From UBA1268 sp965662195 (GTDB lineage Bacteria > Planctomycetota > Planctomycetia > Pirellulales > UBA1268), in assembly GCA_965662195.1 (NCBI GenBank), contig CBFIHA010000016.1, forward strand, positions 1-54,770: a DNA stretch of 54,770 nucleotides, given 5' to 3'. Positions 16,857 through 25,119 of this stretch are shown piece after piece. A program made the translations under genes and the position numbers. The number at the start of each line of letters is the position of its first letter. The stretch's first letter is position 1. A model generated the notes under the pieces. The model was not told where the DNA came from. It saw only the letters and a program-made list of their open reading frames with translations, and ran no database searches.

Positions 16857-19418
16857 TCACTCAAAAAGGAGTGGCTGGTCGTGGGGGGTGGTCTGCCTTC
16901 GCCGCTGCCGGCTGCCCGATTGGCCGCCGCCGGTTTCGTAGAGGAGCAGCAGGTCGCGGGCCCGGTCGACAACCTCCACCGGTACCCCGGCCAGCCGGGC
17001 CACATGCACACCCCAGCTCTTGTCGGCAGCACCTCCGGTCACCTGATGCAGGAAGACCAGTTGCCCCTCGTGCTGCTCGACCAGTACCTGAACATTGGCG
17101 ACGCCCGGCAGCCGTTCAAGCGCAGCCAGCTGCAGGTAGTGGGTGGCAAACAGGGTCCGGCAGCCAACCTGGCCGTGCAGGTGCTCAACCACGGCCTGGG
17201 CCAGTGCCAGACCGTCAAACGTGCTGGTGCCGCGGCCGACCTCGTCGAGGATGACGAGGCTGTTCGCAGTGGCACGATTGAGAATCCGCGCAGTTTGCGC
17301 CATCTCGACCAGGAAGGTGCTCGCCCCGCTGGCCAGATCATCGCCCGCCCCGATCCGGGCGAAGAGCCGGTCGACGATGCCGAGGCGGGCGGACCGGGCC
17401 GGCACGAACGAGCCAGCCTGGGCCAGCACCGCCAGCAGGGCAGCCTGGCGGATGAAGGTGCTCTTGCCCCCCATGTTTGGCCCGGTCACCAGCAGGATGG
17501 CCGGGACGCCGCCGGTATCGGTGCGGTCGCCACCGGTCAGTGCCAGGTCATTGGGAACCAGCGTGCCCGCCGGCAGCAGCGTCTCCAATACCGGATGGCG
17601 GCCTTGGTCGATCGAGACCGTCTGGTCGGTGCAGATCTCGGGCCGCACCCACCGTCGCGACCGGGCCACCTCGGCGAAGGCCAGCAGTACGTCGAGCGTG
17701 GCCAGCTGCTCGGCCACCCGATCGAGCCGGTCCCGGTGGACGGCGACGAAGGCCCGCAGGTCGTCGAGCAGTTCAACCTCGCGGCGGACCGCCTCTTCTT
17801 CCGCTCCCAGGACCTGCCGCTGACGTTCATCGAGTTCGGGCGTGGTGTACCGCTCGGCATTCTTGACGGTCTGCTTGCGGACATATTCCGGCGGCACCTT
17901 GTCGGCATGGCCGCGGCCGACCTCGAGAAAGAAGCCGAAGACCCGATTGAAGCCGACCTTGAGCGCAGAGATGCCGGTCCGCTCGCTCTCTCGGGCCTGG
18001 TAGGCGGTGATCCAGGCCTTGCCACCGGAGGCCAGTTCGGTCAGTTCGTCATAGCGGGCATCGAACCCCGGCCGGATGAAACCTCCTTCGCGGGCGAAGG
18101 TCGGGCAGCCCTCCCGCAGGGTGCCGCCAATCCGTGCGGCCAGGTCGTCGCAGGGGTCGAGTTCCTCGCGGAGGGCTGCCAGCAGCATCGAGCCGTTGGT
18201 CGCCTCGGCCGACGTCAGTCCGGCCGCCTCATCGAGCCCGCGGAGCAGATCGGGAATGACGGCAGTGGCCCGGCCGATGCGTTCAAGATCCCGCGGGCCG
18301 GCCCGGCCGGACATCACCCGGCCGGTCAGCCGCTCAATGTCTCCGATGCCCTGAAGCGCGGCGGCCAGCCGGTCGGCCACCGGCGGGTGCGCGGCCAGGA
18401 TGGCAACGGCATCAAGCCGGCTGTCGATTGCCTCCTTGTCGAGGAGCGGAGCGGCCAGCCACTCGGCCAGCAGCCGGCTGCCCATTGCCGAACGGGTGGT
18501 GTCGAGCACGCCGGCAAGCGACCCGTCCCGCCGCCGTCCGCCGCCGGTTGCCCGCAGCAGTTCAAGGCTGCGGCGGGTCGCCTCGTCGATTTCCATCCGC
18601 AGCCCCGGCCGCCAGGCGGCCAGGCTTTTGATGCGGCCGATCGCTGCCGGTTCGTTCTCCTCGAGATAGGCCACGATGCCGCCGCCGGCGGTGATTGCAA
18701 GCCGTTCATCCGGCAGGTCGAAGCCAAGGCCCCCCAGGCGAACGCCCCCGAGGGCCGCGTTCAGCTTGTTCTCAGCGGTGGCGTCATCGAACCACCAGGC
18801 GGGCCGCACCGTTACCGCTGTTTGCAGGCCCGCCTCGGCCAGTACCGTTGCCAGCAGATCGCGGTCGGTGTCGCTGCAGAGCAGTTCCGAGGCGTCGAGC
18901 CTGAGCAGCTGATCGGCCAGATCGTCGCGATCGACCACGGCGGCGGTGAACCGACCGGCAGCGACGTCGATCCAGGCCAGGCCGACCGCAACGCCGCCGG
19001 TCACCCGCCCGCCTCGGGCCGCGACTGCCCGCGGCACCACCGCCACGAGATGGTTGGGCCGGGCCGGGTCGAGCAGCGACTCATCGGCGGCGATGCCGGG
19101 GGTGACGATCCGGGTCACCTCGCGCCGGAGCAGCCCCTTGGTCGTCTTGGGGTCGTCGATCTGTTCGCAGATGGCCACCCGTGCGCCCGCCGTGACCAGT
19201 CGGGCCAGTTGCGGATCGAGCTGGTGGTGGGGGAAGCCGGCCATTGGCACGGCGTCGGGCCCCTTGTCGCGGCTGGTGAGGGTGAGGTCGAGCAGGTCAG
19301 CTGCCCGGCGGGCATCCTCACCGAAGAGCTCATAGAAGTCCCCCATCCGGAAGAGCACGAGGGCCCCCGGGCAGCGGGCCTTGGCGGCCTCAAACTGTTG
19401 CATCATCGGGCTTGCCAT
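16857..19418 (-). CDS. mutS: DNA mismatch repair protein MutS
   Basis: This 853-residue mismatch-recognition ATPase is of normal MutS1 length. Domain I carries the mismatch-wedging Phe-x-Glu in GDFYELF (Phe28, Glu30). The connector and lever segments follow, and the C-terminal ABC ATPase has Walker A TGPNMGGKSTFIRQ and the Walker B region SLVILDEVGRGTSTFDG, then ATHY. The start was set at the ATG before ASPMMQQF, matching other MutS proteins; the frame opens 9 codons earlier. It diverges from dnaX across 241 bp that hold a large inverted repeat. No mutL is in the window. Nothing suggests loss of function. Confidence 0.97.
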   Translation of the reverse strand: MASPMMQQFEAAKARCPGALVLFRMGDFYELFGEDARRAADLLDLTLTSRDKGPDAVPMAGFPHHQLDPQLARLVTAGARVAICEQIDDPKTTKGLLRREVTRIVTPGIAADESLLDPARPNHLVAVVPRAVAARGGRVTGGVAVGLAWIDVAAGRFTAAVVDRDDLADQLLRLDASELLCSDTDRDLLATVLAEAGLQTAVTVRPAWWFDDATAENKLNAALGGVRLGGLGFDLPDERLAITAGGGIVAYLEENEPAAIGRIKSLAAWRPGLRMEIDEATRRSLELLRATGGGRRRDGSLAGVLDTTRSAMGSRLLAEWLAAPLLDKEAIDSRLDAVAILAAHPPVADRLAAALQGIGDIERLTGRVMSGRAGPRDLERIGRATAVIPDLLRGLDEAAGLTSAEATNGSMLLAALREELDPCDDLAARIGGTLREGCPTFAREGGFIRPGFDARYDELTELASGGKAWITAYQARESERTGISALKVGFNRVFGFFLEVGRGHADKVPPEYVRKQTVKNAERYTTPELDERQRQVLGAEEEAVRREVELLDDLRAFVAVHRDRLDRVAEQLATLDVLLAFAEVARSRRWVRPEICTDQTVSIDQGRHPVLETLLPAGTLVPNDLALTGGDRTDTGGVPAILLVTGPNMGGKSTFIRQAALLAVLAQAGSFVPARSARLGIVDRLFARIGAGDDLASGASTFLVEMAQTARILNRATANSLVILDEVGRGTSTFDGLALAQAVVEHLHGQVGCRTLFATHYLQLAALERLPGVANVQVLVEQHEGQLVFLHQVTGGAADKSWGVHVARLAGVPVEVVDRARDLLLLYETGGGQSGSRQRRRQTTPHDQPLLFE

Positions 19419-19473
19419 GGCTGGAATGTAGCAGCCTTTGACCAAAGGGCGACTGCCGCGTACAACCAGTGTG

Positions 19474-19589
19474 AGCGAACGCCGATGAGGGGCCCCTGCG
19501 ATGGAGGCCTGTGAATCTGGTCAGGGCTTAACCGCAGCAGCCATAAGCAGTCGTCTCTTTGTGCGGTGGGCCTCTCATCGGCGTCCGCT
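19474..19589. repeat. 22-bp imperfect inverted repeat, MITE-like, between mutS and dnaX
   Basis: Positions 19474-19495 and 19568-19589 are reverse complements at 20 of 22 bases and enclose 72 bp. Together they make a 116-bp unit inside the 241-bp mutS/dnaX spacer. No target-site duplication is evident at the edges (gtg before, gcc after). It may be an old miniature transposable element, or a large stem-loop in the dnaX leader. Confidence 0.6.
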
Positions 19590-19659
19590 GCCGCCTTCCG
19601 GTTCGTCACGGCAGGCAGGTATTGCTTTCCTCCCGTCCGCCCGATGCTGTCCATTTGCC

Positions 19660-21543
19660 ATGGCTCAACCGGCCGCCTACCAGGTCGTCGCCCGCCGGTA
19701 CCGGCCGCAGCGGTTCGCTGATCTGGTTGGGCAGGAGCACGTGGCCCGCGGGCTCGCCGGGGCGATCGAATCGGGCCGGATCGGCCACGCCTATCTCTTC
19801 ACCGGGGCCCGCGGAGTTGGCAAGACCAGCGCGGCCCGGATCTATGCCAAGGCCCTGGAGTGCGGCAACCGGCAGGATGGTGAGCCCTGCAACGCCTGCC
19901 CCACCTGCGAAGCGATCTCAGCGGGGCACGATGTCGATGTCGTCGAAGTCGATGCCGCCAGCAACCGGGGGATCGACGAGATCCGCCAGCTGCGTCAAAA
20001 CGTGGCGGTGCGGCCGGCGCGAGGGCACTACAAGACCTACATCATCGATGAGGTCCACATGCTCACCCGCGAGGCCTTCAATGCCCTGCTCAAGACGCTT
20101 GAAGAACCCCCGCCACATGTCAAGTTCGTCCTCTGCACAACCGAACCGGAAAAGCTGCCGATCACCATCCTTTCGCGGTGTCAACGATTCGACTTCCAGG
20201 CGGTGAGTGCCGGGGCGATCACCCGTCGGCTGGCCCAGATCGTCGAGGCTGAGGGGGTGCAGGTGGCCTCTGAGGCGCTCGGGCTGATTGCCCGTCGCGC
20301 AGCCGGCAGCATGCGGGACAGCCAGTCGCTGCTCGAGCAGTTGCTGGGAATCGCCTCCGGTGATGGGCACGAAATCGGTGTCGAGGAGGTCCAGTCGCTA
20401 ATCGGCATTGGAAGTGAAGAGAAGATTGGCCGGCTGTTGCGGACAATCGCCGCCCGTGATGCCGCCGCTGCCCTCGCCGCCCTCGACGAGGCCCTTGCCG
20501 GTGGTGCAGATGCCGGCGGGGTGCTGGAACAGCTGCTGGCTGTGCTGCGGGACTGCCTCGTGGCCAGCGTTGGCTGCGGCCCCGAGACGCTGCTGGCTGG
20601 TGACGGTTGCGGTGTCGATCTTGCCGCCCTGGGCCGTGAGACCGGCACCGAAACCCTGCTCGCGATGCTGCAGATTGTTGACCAAGCCCTGGCGCGGATG
20701 CGGCAGAGCACCCACGCCACGGTACTGGCCGAGATGGCGGTGGTCCGGCTGGCCGGCCTGGAGGACCTCGATAGTCTCACCGAGGTGATCGACCGGGTCG
20801 CTGCGGGAGAGCCGTCCCCCGCTTCCCCAGCCGAAAAAAAAAAGCCCCCAGCCGTAGCGGTGACACCCAGGGCCGCCGCTGAGGAGGCGGTGCTGCAGTC
20901 GCCGCCGCCTGTCCCGTCCGCATCGAGCCAGTCTGCGGAGGCAACACGCCTGGTGGAAGCACCCGTGATTGAAACCCCCGTGGCGGAGCCGCCCGTGGTC
21001 GCTGCCGATGAGGGGGCCGGGGCCGCACCGCTGCCCGACCCGCTGCCGGCCTGGAATCAGGCGGCCGCCGCGGTCGGTGGTATTGCCCAAGACTTCGCTG
21101 CCATGGCGACCGCCGCCGTCTGGGAGGGGAGTAGCCTGCGGATCGAACTGCCCGCCTCTGGGGCCTCGGCGGCAGCCTTCTTGAGCCGGCCGGAAATCGT
21201 TGGCCAGTTTCAGCAGGCGGTCGCCGAACTCACCGGCCGTCCCTGCCGCTATGCTGTTGCCTGCCGGCCTGCCGAACCGGCCGCTTCGGCCGCGGGCGAG
21301 CGGCCTGAGACGGTGGCTGAGGGCACACGAACTGAGCCTGCGGCCGACCGCGGCCCTGGCCGCGGTGTTTCGTCGGCAGCACTGCTACGGGAGACCATGG
21401 AGCATCCACTCATCAGCCATGCCCGGACCATTTTTGATGCCGCCATTCGCAAGGTTGAGCCTCCGCGGCGGCCGCCACCACCGGCGGTGGCACCGGCTGC
21501 CGATGCGGCTGACCCGCCCGCTGCTGAGCCGGAGGCGACCTGA
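19660..21543 (+). CDS. dnaX: DNA polymerase III subunits tau/gamma
   Basis: This 627-residue clamp-loader ATPase belongs to the replicative polymerase III holoenzyme. Walker A GARGVGKT lies at residues 49-56, zinc cysteines at C68, C77, C80 and C83, and the Walker B-like IIDEVHM near 128-134; the sensor SRC follows. Residues after about 385 are Pro/Ala-rich, then a tau-type C-terminal domain. At 20834-20843 ten consecutive A encode Glu-Lys-Lys-Lys (392-395). A shift either way meets a stop at once (TAG 20855 or TGA 20880), which would yield gamma-like forms of 398 or 407 residues. The start matches the family N-terminus. The stop overlaps the recR start by 1 nt (tgatg). Confidence 0.96.
   Translation: MAQPAAYQVVARRYRPQRFADLVGQEHVARGLAGAIESGRIGHAYLFTGARGVGKTSAARIYAKALECGNRQDGEPCNACPTCEAISAGHDVDVVEVDAASNRGIDEIRQLRQNVAVRPARGHYKTYIIDEVHMLTREAFNALLKTLEEPPPHVKFVLCTTEPEKLPITILSRCQRFDFQAVSAGAITRRLAQIVEAEGVQVASEALGLIARRAAGSMRDSQSLLEQLLGIASGDGHEIGVEEVQSLIGIGSEEKIGRLLRTIAARDAAAALAALDEALAGGADAGGVLEQLLAVLRDCLVASVGCGPETLLAGDGCGVDLAALGRETGTETLLAMLQIVDQALARMRQSTHATVLAEMAVVRLAGLEDLDSLTEVIDRVAAGEPSPASPAEKKKPPAVAVTPRAAAEEAVLQSPPPVPSASSQSAEATRLVEAPVIETPVAEPPVVAADEGAGAAPLPDPLPAWNQAAAAVGGIAQDFAAMATAAVWEGSSLRIELPASGASAAAFLSRPEIVGQFQQAVAELTGRPCRYAVACRPAEPAASAAGERPETVAEGTRTEPAADRGPGRGVSSAALLRETMEHPLISHARTIFDAAIRKVEPPRRPPPPAVAPAADAADPPAAEPEAT
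20834..20844 (+). promoter_or_regulatory. A10-G slippery tract in dnaX (predicted recoding or slippage site)
   Basis: An uninterrupted run of ten A followed by G sits in frame as gaa-aaa-aaa-aag, at the boundary between the ATPase core and the tau-specific part. Both alternative frames end within 4 to 12 codons. In Thermus dnaX a comparable A-run causes transcriptional slippage that makes gamma; the same role is inferred here. Confidence 0.65.
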
Positions 21544-22142
21544 TGCCTGAGGAGACCTCGGCGATCGGCCGGCTGATCGAGGCCTTTGCCAGCCTGCCGA
21601 GCATCGGCCGCAAGAGTGCCGAACGGCTGGCCTACCATGTGCTGAAGATGCCCCATGAGGAGGCGATCGCCTTTGCCGAAAGCATCCGAGCGGTGAAGGA
21701 GAACCTGCGGCCCTGCCGGGTCTGTTTCAACCTGTCCGAGTCCGATCAATGCGAGATCTGCTCCGACAGCCGCCGCGACGGCAGTCTGCTCTGCGTGGTC
21801 GAGCAGGTGCGAGATCTGCTGGCCATCGAACAGGCCGGCAGCTACCGCGGGCGGTACCATGTGCTGCAGGGAAGGCTTGCACCGCTGGAGGGAGTTGGCC
21901 CGGAAAAGCTCTCGATCAATGCCCTCGTCAAGCGAATCGAGCAGGGGGGGATCCGCGAGGTGATCATGGGTACCACGCCCAACGTCGAAGGGGATGGTAC
22001 CGCCCTGGCAGTCGCCGCACGGCTGGCGGGACTGCCGGTCCAGATCACCCGACTGGCCCGCGGCCTGACGGTGGGGGCCTCGCTGGAGCAGGCCAATCGG
22101 GACATGCTCGCCGACGCCATTGCCGGACGCCAGCCGTTTTAG
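21543..22142 (+). CDS. recR: Recombination mediator RecR
   Basis: This 199-residue protein loads RecA with RecF and RecO at single-strand gaps, and is of the usual length. An N-terminal helix-hairpin-helix (LPSIGRKSAERLAYHVL, 19-35) is followed by a four-Cys zinc finger (CRVC...CEIC). The Toprim domain contains VVEQVRDLLAIE and the typical YHVLQGRLAPLEGVGPE. Near the C-terminus TRLARGLTVGASLEQANRDML is family-typical. The ATG overlaps the dnaX stop, so translation is probably coupled; dnaX-recR pairing is common in bacteria. Confidence 0.97.
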   Translation: MPEETSAIGRLIEAFASLPSIGRKSAERLAYHVLKMPHEEAIAFAESIRAVKENLRPCRVCFNLSESDQCEICSDSRRDGSLLCVVEQVRDLLAIEQAGSYRGRYHVLQGRLAPLEGVGPEKLSINALVKRIEQGGIREVIMGTTPNVEGDGTALAVAARLAGLPVQITRLARGLTVGASLEQANRDMLADAIAGRQPF

Positions 22143-22270
22143 GTCGGCGGGCGACTCCCGTCGTCCCGTTTACCGGCTGTCGCAGGATGAGAATGGTATG
22201 CTTGCGGTTCAGCCGGATGCTCCGGGGCATGCGGCGGTGACTGACGGTTCCGAAAAACGGATGCGGTCCA

Positions 22271-23866
22271 ATGTCGATGCGGATGTCCTTCGGGCAGGAA
22301 ATGCGGATGGCGCAAAAGCAGGTGCTTGCGCCCCGCATGATTCAGTCGATGGAGATCCTCCAGTTGCCGCTCATGGCCCTCGAGGAACGGATCGAGCAGG
22401 AAATCCAGAACAACGAGACACTGGAACTGGTCGAGCCCGAAGCCGATCCCGACGCCGGTGGCCAGGACGAGCCGGAAGCCCCGGCGTCCCCCCAGACGAC
22501 CGCCGAGCAGCCGTTGGTGGTTGACCAGGAACATGCCAATCAGGCTGACTTCGAGCGGTCATACGACTGGTCCAATGAATACCCCGACATGGACGAGGAT
22601 CGGCGGCGGCCGTCGGCTGGCCGCATCGACGAGGCCTCCGATCGCTACCTCGACGCCATGGCCAACATGGAGGACCGGCCCGAGACGCTCTTCAACCACC
22701 TTCACGATCAGCTGGCCAACTACGATCTCGTTCCCGAGGTCGAGCAGGCCGCCGACAAGGTGATCTTCAACCTTGACGCCAATGGCTACCTGCCGATGCC
22801 GCTGGAAGAGCTGATCGATCCGCTACCGGCCGACGCGGCCGGCCAGCCGACGGTGGCCGATCCGGAGGCATTTCGAGCGGCCCAGCTGGCCGCCCTCGAG
22901 GAAGGTCTGGCGGTGGTGCAAAGCATGGACCCGCCCGGCGTTGGGGCCCGTGACCTGAAGGAATGCCTGCTGCTACAGCTCGATGGCAGTCAGCCACACG
23001 CCGCTCAGTTGCGGCAGCTGATCCGTGACCATCTTGAAAACCTTGCCGCCAACCGGTTGCCGCTGATCGAGCGGAAGACAGGCCTGTCGATTGAGCAGAT
23101 CGAAGCGTTGCGAGAGGCGCTACACGGGCTGCAGCCGAAGCCGGGGGCGATCTTCAGCATGCCCTTCGTGCCGCCGGTCAAACCCGATGTCTATGTCGAT
23201 CAGCAGCCCGACGGCAGTTGGAAGGTGCGGCTGGAGGAGATCGATCTGCCCAGCCTGCGGATCAGCCCGACCTACCGCGGCATGCTACAGGCGGCAGATA
23301 CCGCCCCCGAAACCCGCGAATACATCAAGCGGAAGATCAACTCGGCCCAGTGGCTGATCGAGGCGATTGAGCAGCGGCGGAGCACCCTGTTGAAGACGAC
23401 CCAGGCGATCGTCGATCATCAGACTCGGTTTTTCAGCGAGGGTCCCGAGGCGATTGAGCCGTTGAAGATGCAGCAGATCGCCGACCGAATCGGCATGCAT
23501 GTCACCACCGTCAGCCGGGCGGTCGACGACAAGTGGCTGCAGACCCCGCGAGGGCTCTTTCCCCTGCGCCGGTTCTTCGTCGGTGGCACGGTCAGTGCCG
23601 ACGGTGGCGAGGTGGCCTGGGATGCCGTTCGGATGAAGCTGCAGGAGATCGTCCAGGAAGAGCCCAAGGACAAGCCCTTCAGCGATGATGAACTGGTTGA
23701 GGAGCTTGCCAAGCGGGGCATCACGGTCGCCCGTCGGACCGTGACCAAGTACCGGAAGGGCATGAACATTCCGAGTTCGCGTCAGCGACGGGACTGGAAG
23801 CTGGCCCGCCAGCCCCAGCCGGCCGACGGTGTTGTTGACGGGCCGGCCCCCCTGCCACCCACCTGA
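22271..23866 (+). CDS. rpoN: RNA polymerase sigma-54 factor
   Basis: This 531-residue alternative sigma factor directs polymerase to -24/-12 promoters that need bacterial enhancer-binding ATPases. Region I is Gln/Leu-rich (QVLAPRMIQSMEILQLPLMALEERI in two parts), followed by an acidic region II. The core-binding domain and the HTH (ADRIGMHVTTVSRAV) follow, and the RpoN box appears as ARRTVTKYRKGMNIPSSRQR. An unusual feature is a Met-rich start (several ATG codons within 13 residues), so the exact N-terminus is uncertain. It lies 128 bp after recR and 34 bp before nrdR, all plus strand. Confidence 0.96.
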   Translation: MSMRMSFGQEMRMAQKQVLAPRMIQSMEILQLPLMALEERIEQEIQNNETLELVEPEADPDAGGQDEPEAPASPQTTAEQPLVVDQEHANQADFERSYDWSNEYPDMDEDRRRPSAGRIDEASDRYLDAMANMEDRPETLFNHLHDQLANYDLVPEVEQAADKVIFNLDANGYLPMPLEELIDPLPADAAGQPTVADPEAFRAAQLAALEEGLAVVQSMDPPGVGARDLKECLLLQLDGSQPHAAQLRQLIRDHLENLAANRLPLIERKTGLSIEQIEALREALHGLQPKPGAIFSMPFVPPVKPDVYVDQQPDGSWKVRLEEIDLPSLRISPTYRGMLQAADTAPETREYIKRKINSAQWLIEAIEQRRSTLLKTTQAIVDHQTRFFSEGPEAIEPLKMQQIADRIGMHVTTVSRAVDDKWLQTPRGLFPLRRFFVGGTVSADGGEVAWDAVRMKLQEIVQEEPKDKPFSDDELVEELAKRGITVARRTVTKYRKGMNIPSSRQRRDWKLARQPQPADGVVDGPAPLPPT

Positions 23867-23900
23867 CCCACTCGCTTCACTCCAGCCCCGCGGAACCGCC

Positions 23901-24386
23901 ATGCGTTGCCCCTTCTGTCGCGTTGACAATGATCGGGTGATCGATTCCCGGGCCGGGGATGACGGGGCGAGCATCCGTCGCCGCCGCGAGTGCCTCGGCT
24001 GCCGGCGGCGGTTCACCACCTACGAGCGAGCCGAGCGGCAGTTTCTGTCGGTCGTCAAGAAGGATGGTGAGCGGGAGCCCTTCGATCGGGACAAGCTCAA
24101 GCGGGGGCTGGCCAAGGCCTGCTGGAAGCGGCCGGTCACCGAAGAAGACATCGAGGGGATCATCGCGACACTCGAAACAGAACTCTACGGCGGCTTCGAG
24201 AGCGAGGTGCCCAGCGGTGTTCTCGGCGCACGGCTGATGGAACTGCTACGCGGCGTCGATCAGGTGGCCTACGTCCGCTTCGCCAGCGTCTACCGTGAGT
24301 TCAAAGACGTGAAGGATTTTGTCGAGGAACTTGAGCCGATCCTGGCCGAGGCCCGCCGCACGGCCGTCACCCCGGAGCAGGCGTGA
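23901..24386 (+). CDS. nrdR: Transcriptional repressor NrdR
   Basis: This 161-residue ATP/dATP-sensing repressor controls ribonucleotide reductase genes. The N-terminal zinc ribbon has C3-P-F-C6 and C31-L-G-C34 with RRRRECLGC and RFTTYER, followed by an ATP-cone domain (VVKKDGEREPFDRDKL onward, about 47-137). The start matches the conserved MRCPFC; the open frame extends 24 codons upstream inside the end of rpoN and is not used. The length is slightly above the usual 150 because of a C-terminal tail. No NrdR box or nrd gene was found in the window. Confidence 0.96.
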   Translation: MRCPFCRVDNDRVIDSRAGDDGASIRRRRECLGCRRRFTTYERAERQFLSVVKKDGEREPFDRDKLKRGLAKACWKRPVTEEDIEGIIATLETELYGGFESEVPSGVLGARLMELLRGVDQVAYVRFASVYREFKDVKDFVEELEPILAEARRTAVTPEQA

Positions 24387-24408
24387 TGGCTCCGCTGGAA
24401 TTGCAAGC

Positions 24409-24879
24409 TCAGCGGTGGTAATCCCCGCGGCTGCCGCCGGTCTTGGTCTCCAGCCGCACCGCTTCGATCGTCATGCCGCGGTCGCGCGACTTGGTCATGT
24501 CGTAGACGGTGAGGGCCGCGGCCGTCACCGCTGCCAGGGCCTCCATCTCGACGCCGGTGCGGGCGGTCGCCCGGACGGTTGCCTCGATTGCCACAGCCGC
24601 GCTGCCGGACTCACCGGCATCGACCAGCCGCAAGGCGACATCGACCCCGTCCAGCGGCAGCGGGTGGCACAGCGGCACGAGGTCCGCGGTTCGCTTGGCC
24701 GCCATGATGCCCGCCAGCCGCGCCGTGGCGATCGGGTCGCCCTTGACCAGCTGACCGTCCCGGATCGCGGCCAGCGTAGCCGGCTGCATCGAAAGCCGCC
24801 CGCTGGCGGTCGCCGTTCGGAGCGTGACCGGCTTGCCGCCGACGTCAATCATCTGAATGGGGTGCAGGGGCGTTTCCAT
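24409..24879 (-). CDS. moaC: Cyclic pyranopterin monophosphate synthase MoaC
   Basis: With MoaA, this enzyme converts GTP to cyclic pyranopterin monophosphate, the first intermediate of molybdenum cofactor. The 156-residue product is of normal length. LCHPLPL holds the conserved Cys71-His72; EMEAL (Glu111, Glu113) and YDMTKS (Asp127, Lys130) complete the active site. The start was set at the ATG before ETPLHP, giving the family length. It is convergent with nrdR (22-bp gap) and is the only Mo-cofactor gene here; it could serve the molybdoenzyme at 13.4-15.7 kb. Confidence 0.96.
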   Translation of the reverse strand: METPLHPIQMIDVGGKPVTLRTATASGRLSMQPATLAAIRDGQLVKGDPIATARLAGIMAAKRTADLVPLCHPLPLDGVDVALRLVDAGESGSAAVAIEATVRATARTGVEMEALAAVTAAALTVYDMTKSRDRGMTIEAVRLETKTGGSRGDYHR

Positions 24880-24936
24880 GTGGGAGAGCATACGCCGGCT
24901 TACGGAGCCCGGGCAGCCCCTCCCTGAAGAATACAC

Positions 24937-25109
24937 GGGGGCCGATGTGCCTTGTGGCACACCGGCCCCCGGCATGGAGTCGCTGGAAAGCCCGTCTCAC
25001 GCCGCACGATGCGGCGTACGGCAATCCCGAAACTGTTGGCGTTTTCGGGGTTGCCCAAAGGGACTCTTTGTCGCCCGCATTCACGGGCAAGGGCCATGGC
25101 TGGCTTTTT
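24937..25109. repeat. Array of five hairpins, ending in copy B of the dispersed repeat
   Basis: The moaC/HTH-receiver spacer holds consecutive stem-loops: 24937-24970 (15 bp, one mismatch, 4-nt loop), 24999-25017 (8 bp), 25026-25049 (7 bp), 25056-25070 (5 bp) and 25073-25088 (5 bp). The last is followed by a purine-rich link and ggctttttc. The unit 25071-25109 matches 8027-8067 over most positions. No ORF looks real here. A REP-like or MITE-like composite element is the simplest reading. Confidence 0.65.
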
Positions 25110-25119
25110 CCACGTCCGG

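Noticed and set aside
16842..19514. 890-residue plus-strand ORF opposite mutS
   Set aside because: Antisense shadow of mutS; long open frames opposite coding genes are expected at this GC content.
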